Assembly: GCF_938010505.1 (NCBI RefSeq)
Contig: NZ_CALLVP010000089.1
Coordinates: 1-20,578, forward strand
DNA length: 20,578 nt
Source: an uncultured Veillonella sp.
GTDB lineage: Bacteria > Bacillota > Negativicutes > Veillonellales > Veillonellaceae
Reading direction: 5' to 3'
Position numbers and translations under genes: made by a program. Below, piece by piece: positions 6,442 to 14,043 of this stretch. The stretch's first letter is position 1. Each line of letters starts with the position of its first letter. The notes beneath the pieces are model-generated. The model was not told where the DNA came from. It did no database searches and saw only the letters and a list, made by a program, of their open reading frames with translations.

Positions 6442-7307
6442 GATTGACACACTTCGTTATGTACCATTGGTACATTAAAATCTGTGCCGATAACGACTAA
6501 ACTATAGTCGTTGGTTTCACTAGGTGAAAGCGAACAGTAATGTGTGCTGTATTGGAGTTCATGAGGACCTTCCGTGGTTGGTACAATCCCTTTGGCACGA
6601 AGAACTGTATTTGGCATTCCTTCTAAAATGGTTTTCCACTGTGCGAGACTGAGAGTGCGTAAATCCTTAAATGTATGGCTCATAAATAAATGTTCATCGT
6701 GCAAGCAGTGGTCATCATGACAATGATACAGGCGCTTGATGTAATCTCGCAAACCAATGGTATCCCATGTTTCTTCATGGATTGGCGTATGAGGCGTAAG
6801 GTCGCGAATCATACGCTTTGTAATGCTTGTTTGTTGAATATCCTCTGTGTGGCTCAAAAAAATAGCATCGCTATGCGTGATTTGATCCTTGAAGAAGAGG
6901 CCAAAGTTTTTGATAAACATTGGTGCCTGCATAGCATCGACAGTTGTTATTGATGCATGAACGTAAGCCGATTTTGCAATGTCCTCGTCGTTACAAGTAT
7001 GGATAATTTCACTAAGTTTGCTTACGCCAGATGGTTCGATGTAGATAATATCGATTTCGTAATTTTGGAGAATATCAAGCAGTGCTTGTTGGAAATTTCC
7101 TTGTAAGCTACAGCAAATACAGCCAGAGGTTACTTCGCGGACTGTAGCACCTGTTTTTGCTAGGTTAGCCGCATCAAGGCTAGTTTCACCAAAATCGTTT
7201 TCTATAATAAGAATTTTATCTTTAGATGTATGTTCTTTTAGTATATGTTGTAAGAATGTTGTTTTTCCAGAACCTAGAAATCCGGATATGATAACAATAG
7301 GGATCAT
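6438..7307 (-). CDS. CobW / COG0523 family GTPase (putative metallochaperone)
   Basis: 289 residues. Walker A GFLGSGKTT (9-17), IENDFGE (35-41), the metal-binding GCICC (62-66, the CxCC of COG0523) and IEPSG (90-94) place it in the G3E GTPase family of metal chaperones. The expected N/SKxD guanine motif is replaced by SHTED (152-156). A His/Cys-rich stretch (195-211: H195, C196, H197, H200, C201, H203, H206, H211) precedes the C-terminal CobW_C-like domain. ATG at 7307 is chosen because AGGAGG sits at 7313-7318; an in-frame earlier start at 7346 lacks this support. First gene of a three-gene operon with a permease fusion and a TIGR03943 protein, a context that points to zinc or another divalent metal, but the metal cannot be read from sequence. 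Confidence 0.88.
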   Translation of the reverse strand: MIPIVIISGFLGSGKTTFLQHILKEHTSKDKILIIENDFGETSLDAANLAKTGATVREVTSGCICCSLQGNFQQALLDILQNYEIDIIYIEPSGVSKLSEIIHTCNDEDIAKSAYVHASITTVDAMQAPMFIKNFGLFFKDQITHSDAIFLSHTEDIQQTSITKRMIRDLTPHTPIHEETWDTIGLRDYIKRLYHCHDDHCLHDEHLFMSHTFKDLRTLSLAQWKTILEGMPNTVLRAKGIVPTTEGPHELQYSTHYCSLSPSETNDYSLVVIGTDFNVPMVHNEVCQS

Positions 7308-7333
7308 ATACACCTCCTGAGTAATGTAAACAC

Positions 7334-7378
7334 AGTATACACCCATAGGATAACACAGAAAATACTCTATGGGGTATA
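7334..7378 (-). promoter_or_regulatory. Promoter and operator-like dyad of the CobW operon
   Basis: On the minus strand TATACT (7339 down to 7334) is a good -10 candidate 27 bases upstream of the start codon. A dyad overlaps it: 7336-7348 (TATACACCCATAG) pairs with 7367-7378 (CTATGGGGTATA) apart from one bulged base, with 18 bases between the arms. The -35 at standard spacing (TTTTCT) is poor, which suits a regulated promoter. Long-spaced dyads are seen for ribbon-helix-helix or BirA-like regulators; the compact Bacillus Zur box is not present. Confidence 0.5.
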
Positions 7379-7568
7379 TGGAAAGTGGCGAACAGATCAG
7401 AGTTTAACGGACTTTTTTGAAATTTATAGGTTATATACTTTATATGAGTATACTAGCACATGTAGTTGATATTCATAATTATTTGTAAATATAATGACAT
7501 GTGCAGTTTTGATTATATATGAAAGAATACGCCTATATGAATAAATATTTATTTGTAAATTCGGAGAA
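7379..7568. other. AT-rich non-coding stretch
   Basis: No gene is visible. An inverted repeat GCACATGT/ACATGTGC (7456-7463 and 7497-7504, 33 bases apart) and a direct repeat ATTTGTAAAT (7481-7490, 7551-7560) are the only structure seen. A plus-strand TATACT at 7449-7454 has no gene downstream. Confidence 0.4.
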
Positions 7569-7640
7569 ATTTTTATAAAAAAACCCTCCTACAAGATCGT
7601 TTAGTCGGAGAGGTTGACTAAACTACTTGTAGGAGGGTTG
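7569..7640 (-). terminator. Strong two-tier terminator of pepD
   Basis: An outer perfect 14-bp stem (7582-7595 with 7626-7639) encloses an inner 8-bp stem (7599-7606 with 7616-7623). On the minus strand the hairpin is followed by seven T residues (complement of 7577-7583). It lies about 90 bases past the pepD stop. Confidence 0.88.
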
Positions 7641-7730
7641 GAGAGACATTATTACATAGTTCTCGTGTTTTAATATATTATTTGCTTATAGTATAACAAA
7701 ATATACATTAAAAATATAGTAATTATTATT

Positions 7731-9179
7731 TTATTGTAATTTTGCTAATAATGCTTTGAGATACACATATACATTTTCAACAGATGGTAAATGAACGCGT
7801 TCTGTTGGCGTATGCGGGCTCACGATAGTAGGGCCAAAGCTAATCATTTGTGTATTTGGTAATACCCCTTTTAACAAACCACATTCGAGGCCTGCGTGAA
7901 TGGCATTTACATTAGCTGGCGTATCAAACATTTCGTTATGCAAGGAAATCGCTTGCTCTTCCAATTTGGAGCCTTTGTCGTATTCCCAGGCAGGATATCC
8001 ACCTGTACGTTCTGCAGTTACGCCAAGCGCTTTTGCAAGAAGCATCATTTTCTTTGTTAAGAATTCGAGACTATTGCTATTGGAACTACGGATAGAAATG
8101 AGCACTTCAATAGTATGCTGATTTTCACGAACGATAGCAATATTATTGGATGTTTCCACAAGGTTTGGAATAGATTTACTTACAGAATGAACTCCATCTT
8201 GTGCAAGGTAGACATATGTAATAAGTGCTTCTGTTGTGTCTTCTGCATATACTATTTCAGGTGTAGCCACATCTTCAACTACGAATGTCAGACCTGGATC
8301 TTGTACGGTATATTCGTGTTGGTATTGTTTTTCTTGGTATGCTAATAATGTTTTAATGGCTGTCACGTCTTCAGAACGTACAGATAATACAGCGACTGCC
8401 TTGGACGGAATCGCATTATGTTTTACGCCACCTTCGAAGGACGCCAAGCTAATAGGATATTGTTGTTGAATATCATAGAGTACGCGAGTTAACACTTGGT
8501 TTGCATTTGCTCGTTGTTCGTTGATTTCGATGCCAGAGTGACCACCTTTAAGACCGGTTACTGTAATGGATAAGCCCGTATCATAGCCAGGTTGGTTGTT
8601 ATCGCGTAACAATGGAATTCTTACGTGTACGTGGCAACCACCAGCACAGCTAACGGTAAAGTCGTGTTCTACCTCTGTATCAAGGTTGAGTAAGTAATCA
8701 CCAGTTACTTGACCTTCTTTAATAGCAAAGGCGCCATCCATACCCGTTTCTTCGTTGGTAGTGAATAATAATTGCATTGGACCATGTTGTTGGCTTTCAT
8801 CTTCAATGATAGCAAGCATCATAGCCGCACCCATACCATTATCAGCGCCTAATGTTGTATGGTCCGCACGCATCCATTCGCCTTCGATGATATTGGCGAT
8901 TGGATTTTTAGAGAAATCATGGTTGGAGTCATGGTCTTTTACACAAACCATATCGATATGACCTTGCATGATGATGGATGGACGATTTTCATAACCTGGA
9001 GAAGCAGCTTTTTTGATGACTACATTTAAGAGTTCGTCTTGCTGCACTTCAAGATTTAAGTTTTGGGCGAAGTTTACGATGTAATCGCTGATGCCTTTTT
9101 CATTGCCAGACTCACGAGGAATTTGGCTCATTTCTTTAAAAATTTCTAGTACGCGTTTTGCTTGAACGATTGTTTCCAT
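7731..9179 (-). CDS. pepD: Xaa-His dipeptidase (aminoacyl-histidine dipeptidase) PepD
   Basis: 482 residues, the usual PepD size (about 485), an M20 metallopeptidase that cleaves dipeptides such as carnosine-type Xaa-His in the cytoplasm. Metal ligands and catalytic residues are recognisable: GHIDMV (H74, D76), GADNGMGAAM (D113), TTNEETGMDGA (E143/E144) and the late HAGLECG block; the insert between the two halves of the catalytic domain is the dimerisation-lid region. ATG at 9179 is chosen because AAAGG lies seven bases upstream; earlier ATGs at 9200 and 9194 have no RBS. Monocistronic, with a strong terminator downstream. A small dyad (AGTGGA 9251-9256 / TCCACT 9274-9279) lies upstream and could be regulatory. 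Veillonella-type organisms depend on peptide and organic acid supply, so a catabolic role is plausible. Confidence 0.93.
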   Translation of the reverse strand: METIVQAKRVLEIFKEMSQIPRESGNEKGISDYIVNFAQNLNLEVQQDELLNVVIKKAASPGYENRPSIIMQGHIDMVCVKDHDSNHDFSKNPIANIIEGEWMRADHTTLGADNGMGAAMMLAIIEDESQQHGPMQLLFTTNEETGMDGAFAIKEGQVTGDYLLNLDTEVEHDFTVSCAGGCHVHVRIPLLRDNNQPGYDTGLSITVTGLKGGHSGIEINEQRANANQVLTRVLYDIQQQYPISLASFEGGVKHNAIPSKAVAVLSVRSEDVTAIKTLLAYQEKQYQHEYTVQDPGLTFVVEDVATPEIVYAEDTTEALITYVYLAQDGVHSVSKSIPNLVETSNNIAIVRENQHTIEVLISIRSSNSNSLEFLTKKMMLLAKALGVTAERTGGYPAWEYDKGSKLEEQAISLHNEMFDTPANVNAIHAGLECGLLKGVLPNTQMISFGPTIVSPHTPTERVHLPSVENVYVYLKALLAKLQ

Positions 9180-9418
9180 AATGGTACCTTTCATTCTCAT
9201 GTAAATAATCGATATGTATGTATTATTGAAAGCTTTTAAATCTATATTTTAGTGGAACATTTAATTTATACAGTCCACTTGTTTTATAGCTTATAGTAAG
9301 AACTTTCACAGACATACATATGGAATATATAAATAATTACTATATATATATAGTTATATCATAATAAAGATTATTAGGATAGCTTATGTCAGGTGCTAGC
9401 TATATAGGAATTATATTG

Positions 9419-9424
9419 TATAAT
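9419..9424 (+). promoter_or_regulatory. Likely -10 box of the NAD salvage cluster
   Basis: TATAAT is a perfect -10 match 59 bases upstream of pncB; the -35 region at 17-18 bases (GCTAGC area) is poor. A perfect 16-base AT palindrome (9339-9354) lies further upstream. No known NAD-responsive operator is evident. Confidence 0.5.
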
Positions 9425-9482
9425 GAGGGTATACGAATAACGATTAACTAAATCCAATAGATTTTAGAAGGTTGGTGAACCA

Positions 9483-10934
9483 ATGCAACATGAAAGTCGC
9501 AATATCAGCATGCTTATGGATTTTTATGAGATGACCATGGCACACGGCTACTTTACAAAGTTAGAAAATATGGATCGTGTCGCATTTGATGTTTTCTTTA
9601 GACGCAATCCAGACAAGGGTGGCTTCTCTATTTTTGGCGGTCTCGAACAAATCGTTGAGTACATTTTAAATTTACACTTTGATGAAAGTGACATCTCCTA
9701 TTTACGGGACCAAGGCATTTTTAGTAAAGAGTTTTTAGCGTATTTAAAAGATTTTTCCTTCACTGGTGATGTATATGCCTTTCCGGAAGGTTCAATTATT
9801 TATCCCAATGAACCGATTATTACTATCGTGGCGCCTCTCATAGATGCACAAATCGTAGAAACTGCAGTGCTTACTATGATGAACCATCAATCTCTTATCG
9901 CCACAAAAGCTAATCGTATCGTTCGAGCTGCGGATGGTCGTATTGTGGCTGACTTTGGCGCTCGCCGTGCACATAATGTAGACGCTGCCGTATATGGTGC
10001 AAGAGCCGCTTATATTGGCGGTGTTCAGTCTACTGCAACGGTTTTAGCGGGTCAACAATTTGGTATCCCTGTCAGTGGGACCATGGCACATAGCTGGGTT
10101 ATGTACTATGGCTCTGAATATGATGCTTTCAAAGCCTATGCCGAAGTATATCCAGATAATGCAGTATTCCTCGTTGATACCTATGATGTGTTAAATTCTG
10201 GTGTGCCAAATGCTATTAAGGTAGCAAAGGATGTATTAGAGCCAATGGGGAAACGTTTAAAAGGGATCCGCCTTGACTCCGGTGACCTTGCATATTTGGC
10301 TAAAAAAGCACGATGCATGCTAGATGATGCAGGTTTAGAGGATTGTAAAATCATGGCATCTAATAGCCTAGACGAATATACAATTACATCTTTGCTAATA
10401 CAAGGTGGACCTATTGATATCTTTGGCGTAGGGGAACGCCTCATTACCTCTAAGAGTGATCCCGTATTTGGTGCCGTATATAAGATTGCTAGCATTGAAA
10501 AAGATGGTGTGTGGGAACCGCGCATCAAGATTTCTGAGACTGTTGAAAAAATTACTAATCCAGGGCTTAAAAAGGTATATCGTGTTTATAATGATAAGGG
10601 TCGTGCGATTGCAGATCTATTAACATTGTTGAGAGAGGTACCTGATACGGAGGAACCATATCGATATATCGACCCTGAACAACCTTGGCGTGAATTATAT
10701 TTTGAAAACTGTACCTTCAAAGAGATGAAGCAACTCGTTATCAAGGATGGTAAACTCGTTGTAAACTTGCCAACATTAGAGGAGATTCGACAATATGTAC
10801 AGGAACAATTATCTAATGAAATTTGGCCTGAAGAGCAACGCTTTGAAAACCCACATCGTCACTATCTTGATATGAGTCCTAGCTACTATCAATTGAAGAT
10901 GGATTTATTGAACCGTATTTACCGGAAAAAGTAG
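9483..10934 (+). CDS. pncB: Nicotinate phosphoribosyltransferase
   Basis: 483 residues, in the long (Gram-positive-like) NAPRTase class. It joins nicotinate to PRPP with ATP stimulation to give nicotinate mononucleotide, the first step of the Preiss-Handler route. Visible family marks are LMDFYEMTMAHGYF (11-24), IFGGLEQIVEYIL (50-62), DFGARRAH (157-164), SGTMAHSW (198-205) with the conserved H203, and GIRLDSGDLAYLAKK (about 262-276, phosphate binding). An AGAAGG is ten bases before the ATG. It is followed after eight bases by nadE, whose ribosome binding site overlaps the pncB stop codon, so the two are one transcription and translation unit. Confidence 0.95.
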   Translation: MQHESRNISMLMDFYEMTMAHGYFTKLENMDRVAFDVFFRRNPDKGGFSIFGGLEQIVEYILNLHFDESDISYLRDQGIFSKEFLAYLKDFSFTGDVYAFPEGSIIYPNEPIITIVAPLIDAQIVETAVLTMMNHQSLIATKANRIVRAADGRIVADFGARRAHNVDAAVYGARAAYIGGVQSTATVLAGQQFGIPVSGTMAHSWVMYYGSEYDAFKAYAEVYPDNAVFLVDTYDVLNSGVPNAIKVAKDVLEPMGKRLKGIRLDSGDLAYLAKKARCMLDDAGLEDCKIMASNSLDEYTITSLLIQGGPIDIFGVGERLITSKSDPVFGAVYKIASIEKDGVWEPRIKISETVEKITNPGLKKVYRVYNDKGRAIADLLTLLREVPDTEEPYRYIDPEQPWRELYFENCTFKEMKQLVIKDGKLVVNLPTLEEIRQYVQEQLSNEIWPEEQRFENPHRHYLDMSPSYYQLKMDLLNRIYRKK

Positions 10935-10942
10935 GAGGGTTT

Positions 10943-11710
10943 ATGTTAGAAAATCCACAAGCTACAAAGGATGCCCTCGTTCAATGGATTCGAGATTATT
11001 TTTGTGAAAATGGTCCTAACTGTAGTGCTGTAGTCGGCATTTCAGGTGGTAAGGACTCTACTATCGTGGCCGCTCTTTGCAAAGAAGCCCTCGGTGCAGA
11101 TCGCGTTGTGGGTGTTCTTATGCCAAATGGAGTTCAATCGGATATTGATGATGCCAAGGCAGTTGTGGAGTACTTAGGTATTCCACATATGACGGTTAAT
11201 ATAGGTGCTGCCTATGAGGCTTTAACTCAAGCTATCGTTCAAGGTGAAGGGTATGAAGCTGTAACGGAAAGAGCTGATTTATCTAAAGATGCTGCCATTA
11301 ATACGCCACCTCGCCTCCGGATGGCAACTCTCTATGCAGTAGGGCAAAATTTGCCAAATGGTGCTCGAGTAGCAAATACTTGTAATGGCTCTGAAGATTA
11401 TGTAGGGTACTCCACAAAATTTGGTGATAGTGCAGGAGATTTTAGTCCTCTCGCACAACTCGTGGTAGAAGAGGTTCGTCAAATAGGTAAACTCCTTGAT
11501 ATTCCATTATATCTAGTTGATAAGGTACCAAGTGATGGTCTTAGTGGTCAGTCAGATGAGGATAAATTAGGATTTACCTATGCTGTACTGGATCGTTATA
11601 TCAGAACTGGTGAAATTGAAGATCAGCCGACAAAAGAGCGAATAGATCATCTGAATCGAATCAATAAACATAAATTAGAATTGATGCCGTCATTTGATCC
11701 AAATCTTTAA
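10943..11710 (+). CDS. nadE: NH3-dependent NAD+ synthetase
   Basis: 255 residues, the size of the ammonia-dependent form. There is no N-terminal nitrilase-type glutaminase domain, so free ammonia is the nitrogen donor for converting deamido-NAD to NAD. The P-loop GISGGKDST (32-40) of the PP-ATPase fold is clear, followed by MPNGVQSDIDDAKAV, and NTPPRLRMATLYAVGQ and NGSEDYVGYSTKFGDSAGDFSPLAQL in the second half, which hold the NaAD-binding residues. AGGAGGG overlaps the pncB TAG stop, giving tight coupling. Together with pncB it covers two of the three Preiss-Handler steps; the adenylyltransferase NadD is not in the window. Confidence 0.95.
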   Translation: MLENPQATKDALVQWIRDYFCENGPNCSAVVGISGGKDSTIVAALCKEALGADRVVGVLMPNGVQSDIDDAKAVVEYLGIPHMTVNIGAAYEALTQAIVQGEGYEAVTERADLSKDAAINTPPRLRMATLYAVGQNLPNGARVANTCNGSEDYVGYSTKFGDSAGDFSPLAQLVVEEVRQIGKLLDIPLYLVDKVPSDGLSGQSDEDKLGFTYAVLDRYIRTGEIEDQPTKERIDHLNRINKHKLELMPSFDPNL

Positions 11711-11754
11711 ATTCAACAACAATAATTGTTTTATAGTTTTATAGTGGAGATAAT

Positions 11755-12732
11755 ATGGAGACAAAAATTGCTTTGATTGGTACTGGTGGGACCATTGCAG
11801 GACAAGGTGCTTCTGATACCGATCTGACAGGCTATACAGCAGGGGTGTTAGGTCTCGACGAAATTCTAGCCTCTGTACCTGGTACAAAACCGTATGGTCC
11901 TTATACATATACTCAGTTTAGTAATATTGAAAGCTCTGATATTACCGTAAATCACTGGTTAGAACTTTCTAAGTTGGTGCAAAAATTGGTTGATCGAGAT
12001 GATATCGGTGGTGTTGTTATTACTCACGGCACAGATAGTATGGAGGAAACTGCATACTTTTTAAATCTAACTGTTCATACTGACAAGCCAATTGTTGTTA
12101 CTGGATCTATGAGACCTGCTGGCGCTATCAGTGCTGATGGTCCAATTAATTTGTTGCAAGCTATTCAAGTAGCGAGAACACCAGCATCTGTAGGCAAAGG
12201 TGTGGTAGTAGTGTTAAATGGCTATATTGATGGGGCGCGGGATGTATCTAAGTGCAACACTACTAATGTAGCGACCTTTGATAGTCCATTGGTGGGACAT
12301 CTTGGTATTGTACAAGATGGGGTTGCACATTACTATAAAGAGTCTACTCGCTGTCATACTAAGGACTCTGTATTTGATGTAACTAAATTAACAGAGTTGC
12401 CTCGTGTAGTGATTTTGACTTGCTATGGCGGTATGGATGATATGGTACCTATGAGTGTGGTTGCTACAAATCCAGACGGTTTGATCTTAACAGGCCTTGG
12501 TCATGGCACAATCCCGCAAAATGTACGTCAAATCACACAAAGTACAACGTTCCCAATCGTACGTGCGTCTCGCACTGGTAGTGGCATGGTATCTGCAGTA
12601 CCACAAGATTCATTGGCTGGCTATCTTGTAAGTGATACATTGAGCCCGCAAAAAGCTCGTATCCTACTGATGTTAGGGCTTACAAAAACTAAAAAACTTA
12701 AAAAGTTACAACAATTTTTCCATGAATATTAA
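11755..12732 (+). CDS. L-asparaginase (AnsB-like, cytoplasmic)
   Basis: 325 residues. It hydrolyses asparagine to aspartate and ammonia. Catalytic residues are all visible: T13 in GTGGTIAG (9-16), Y28, T93-D94 in HGTDSMEETA (91-100), and K166 in RDVSKCNTTNVATF (162-175). This last block resembles type II (AnsB) enzymes, but no signal peptide is present, so the protein should stay in the cytoplasm. A GGAG motif lies close upstream of the ATG; the gap from nadE is 44 bases without a terminator, so co-transcription with pncB-nadE is likely. The released ammonia could feed the ammonia-dependent NadE, an inference from position. A glutaminase activity cannot be excluded. Confidence 0.92.
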   Translation: METKIALIGTGGTIAGQGASDTDLTGYTAGVLGLDEILASVPGTKPYGPYTYTQFSNIESSDITVNHWLELSKLVQKLVDRDDIGGVVITHGTDSMEETAYFLNLTVHTDKPIVVTGSMRPAGAISADGPINLLQAIQVARTPASVGKGVVVVLNGYIDGARDVSKCNTTNVATFDSPLVGHLGIVQDGVAHYYKESTRCHTKDSVFDVTKLTELPRVVILTCYGGMDDMVPMSVVATNPDGLILTGLGHGTIPQNVRQITQSTTFPIVRASRTGSGMVSAVPQDSLAGYLVSDTLSPQKARILLMLGLTKTKKLKKLQQFFHEY

Positions 12733-12882
12733 TGGCGCATTGTATTAAAGGAACATAATGATTCCTTGAATCTATTCTTTGAATATAAAGAATAAATTGA
12801 TAAAAGTTGAGAAAATATCTCAAAATTTAATTTGATATTCATTTTCAAGAATTAAACTATGTGTAACAGTTTTATATGCAAT

Positions 12883-12920
12883 AAACCGCACATTCCGATC
12901 GCCTAGGATGTGCGGTTTTT
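12883..12920 (+). terminator. Terminator after the asparaginase gene
   Basis: An 11-bp stem (12883-12893 with 12908-12918), extended by CC/GG pairs (12895-12896 with 12906-12907), is followed by T residues up to 12920. It ends the pncB-nadE-asparaginase unit. Confidence 0.88.
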
Positions 12921-13012
12921 CATATGTATATATTATTTTTATAAATGAGCGGAGCATAGAGCGATAACTTCGGGTTTATTAAGTCAGATTGTTTTTATAT
13001 CACCTTATATGG

Positions 13013-13789
13013 TTATTCAGCGCCGATAGCATTTTCTAGTGCCCTTTGCACACCGACATAAACTGCCTTGGCTAAGGTGTCGCCAAATAGCGAGAAGGAG
13101 CCTGCATCAGTTAAGATATCACCGTTTGTATCGATGGTGAGAATGATACCGTCTGTAGAAGTGCCCGTAGCGGATGATTTGCGTTCTTTTGTAATCGCGT
13201 CAGGAATGTCTTCATTAATAAATGGATGGAGGCGTACGCTTTCAACATCCCAATCTTGTAGGGCTGCGGTTTTAGCCTCGGTAATCGTCATGATAGCTTT
13301 TACCATAGCACTATCTGTTAAAGCCTTGTTTGTAAATACAAGGATGTTAATTGTGCCAGGCACTACGAATTCTCCATCTCGCTCTTCGTAGCAATAGCCT
13401 GTACCTGCGCGATGAGCTGTTTTTTCATATCCTGCAGTTACGATGGTTTCCACGATAGTATCATGCTCCTCGACTTTGGCATAGGCGTGTAAATTCATTG
13501 TCGCAGACGTAAGGAGTGCCGTACTAAAATGAACTGGTGTATCGATGTGTTCAAATTCTTGAGCCAAATAATTGGCTACAGAGCCACCTGGTAAATCTTT
13601 TTCTGTTTCGATTTGATATGTTAGCTGTTGATTACGCACAGCTAGAGTATGGTGATAACCGCCGTTTAATTGCCCACTAGAAAGGGAATAATGAATATCG
13701 TCAAAGTGTATTGTGAGGGAGTGTAACTCTCTAGTTACATAACCTCCAGTGGCAAGCTCTTGGGGTGCTTCGTATGGATTATTGAACAT
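13013..13789 (-). CDS. cbiZ: Adenosylcobinamide amidohydrolase CbiZ
   Basis: 258 residues. Family marks: LNGGYHHTL (41-49), LLTSATM (92-98), VTAGYEKTAHRAG (117-129), PGTINILVFTN (144-154), AIMTITEAKTAALQD (165-179) and SSATGTSTDGI (205-215). CbiZ cleaves the aminopropanol side chain of adenosylcobinamide or pseudocobamides to give adenosylcobyric acid, allowing salvaged corrinoids to be rebuilt with the preferred lower ligand. It is alone here, with no other cobamide gene and no cobalamin riboswitch upstream. GGGAGA at 13795-13800 supports the ATG at 13789. Some CbiZ-family proteins occur as fusions with other cobamide enzymes; this one is a single domain. The terminator upstream on the plus strand (12883-12920) is not obviously its own. 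Confidence 0.88.
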   Translation of the reverse strand: MFNNPYEAPQELATGGYVTRELHSLTIHFDDIHYSLSSGQLNGGYHHTLAVRNQQLTYQIETEKDLPGGSVANYLAQEFEHIDTPVHFSTALLTSATMNLHAYAKVEEHDTIVETIVTAGYEKTAHRAGTGYCYEERDGEFVVPGTINILVFTNKALTDSAMVKAIMTITEAKTAALQDWDVESVRLHPFINEDIPDAITKERKSSATGTSTDGIILTIDTNGDILTDAGSFSLFGDTLAKAVYVGVQRALENAIGAE

Positions 13790-13952
13790 TTCAGTCTCCC
13801 TGAACTAATTACTAATTTATTTACCCTCTATATTGGTATATATGATATACTGTATATTCTTAAATCTATATTGTTTGCAATATATTATTATATAATATTT
13901 CTATAACTTTACTGTTATAGGAGAAATTATATCATACTTTTACTATGAAATT

Positions 13953-13961
13953 TGGTATACT
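13953..13961 (+). promoter_or_regulatory. Extended -10 promoter of the MscS gene
   Basis: TGG followed by TATACT (13956-13961) fits an extended -10 element; the -35 (CATACT at 13933-13938) is weak, as is common with this type. The leader contains a 13-base direct repeat at 13987-13999 and 14001-14013. Confidence 0.55.
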
Positions 13962-13986
13962 AGCAAGTGACTAAATAATAAATTAA

Positions 13987-14013
13987 TAGAAGAGGATACA
14001 TAGAAGAGGATAC
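13987..14013. repeat. Tandem direct repeat in the mscS leader
   Basis: TAGAAGAGGATAC occurs twice with one base between (13987-13999, 14001-14013), just upstream of the ribosome binding site GAGGAG at 14032-14037. Each copy contains an SD-like AGAGGA. Confidence 0.85.
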
Positions 14014-14043
14014 GTTGAATAATAAAATATCGAGGAGATTTAT

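Noticed and set aside
6442..6450. GTG start at 6450 for the permease fusion
   Set aside because: The ATG at 6441 gives an ATGA overlap and aligns with the start of the paralogous GTPase; GTG cannot be excluded but is less likely.
13790..14043. Cobalamin riboswitch upstream of cbiZ
   Set aside because: The gap is AT-rich with only a 7-bp hairpin (13901-13920); no B12-box-like sequence was found.
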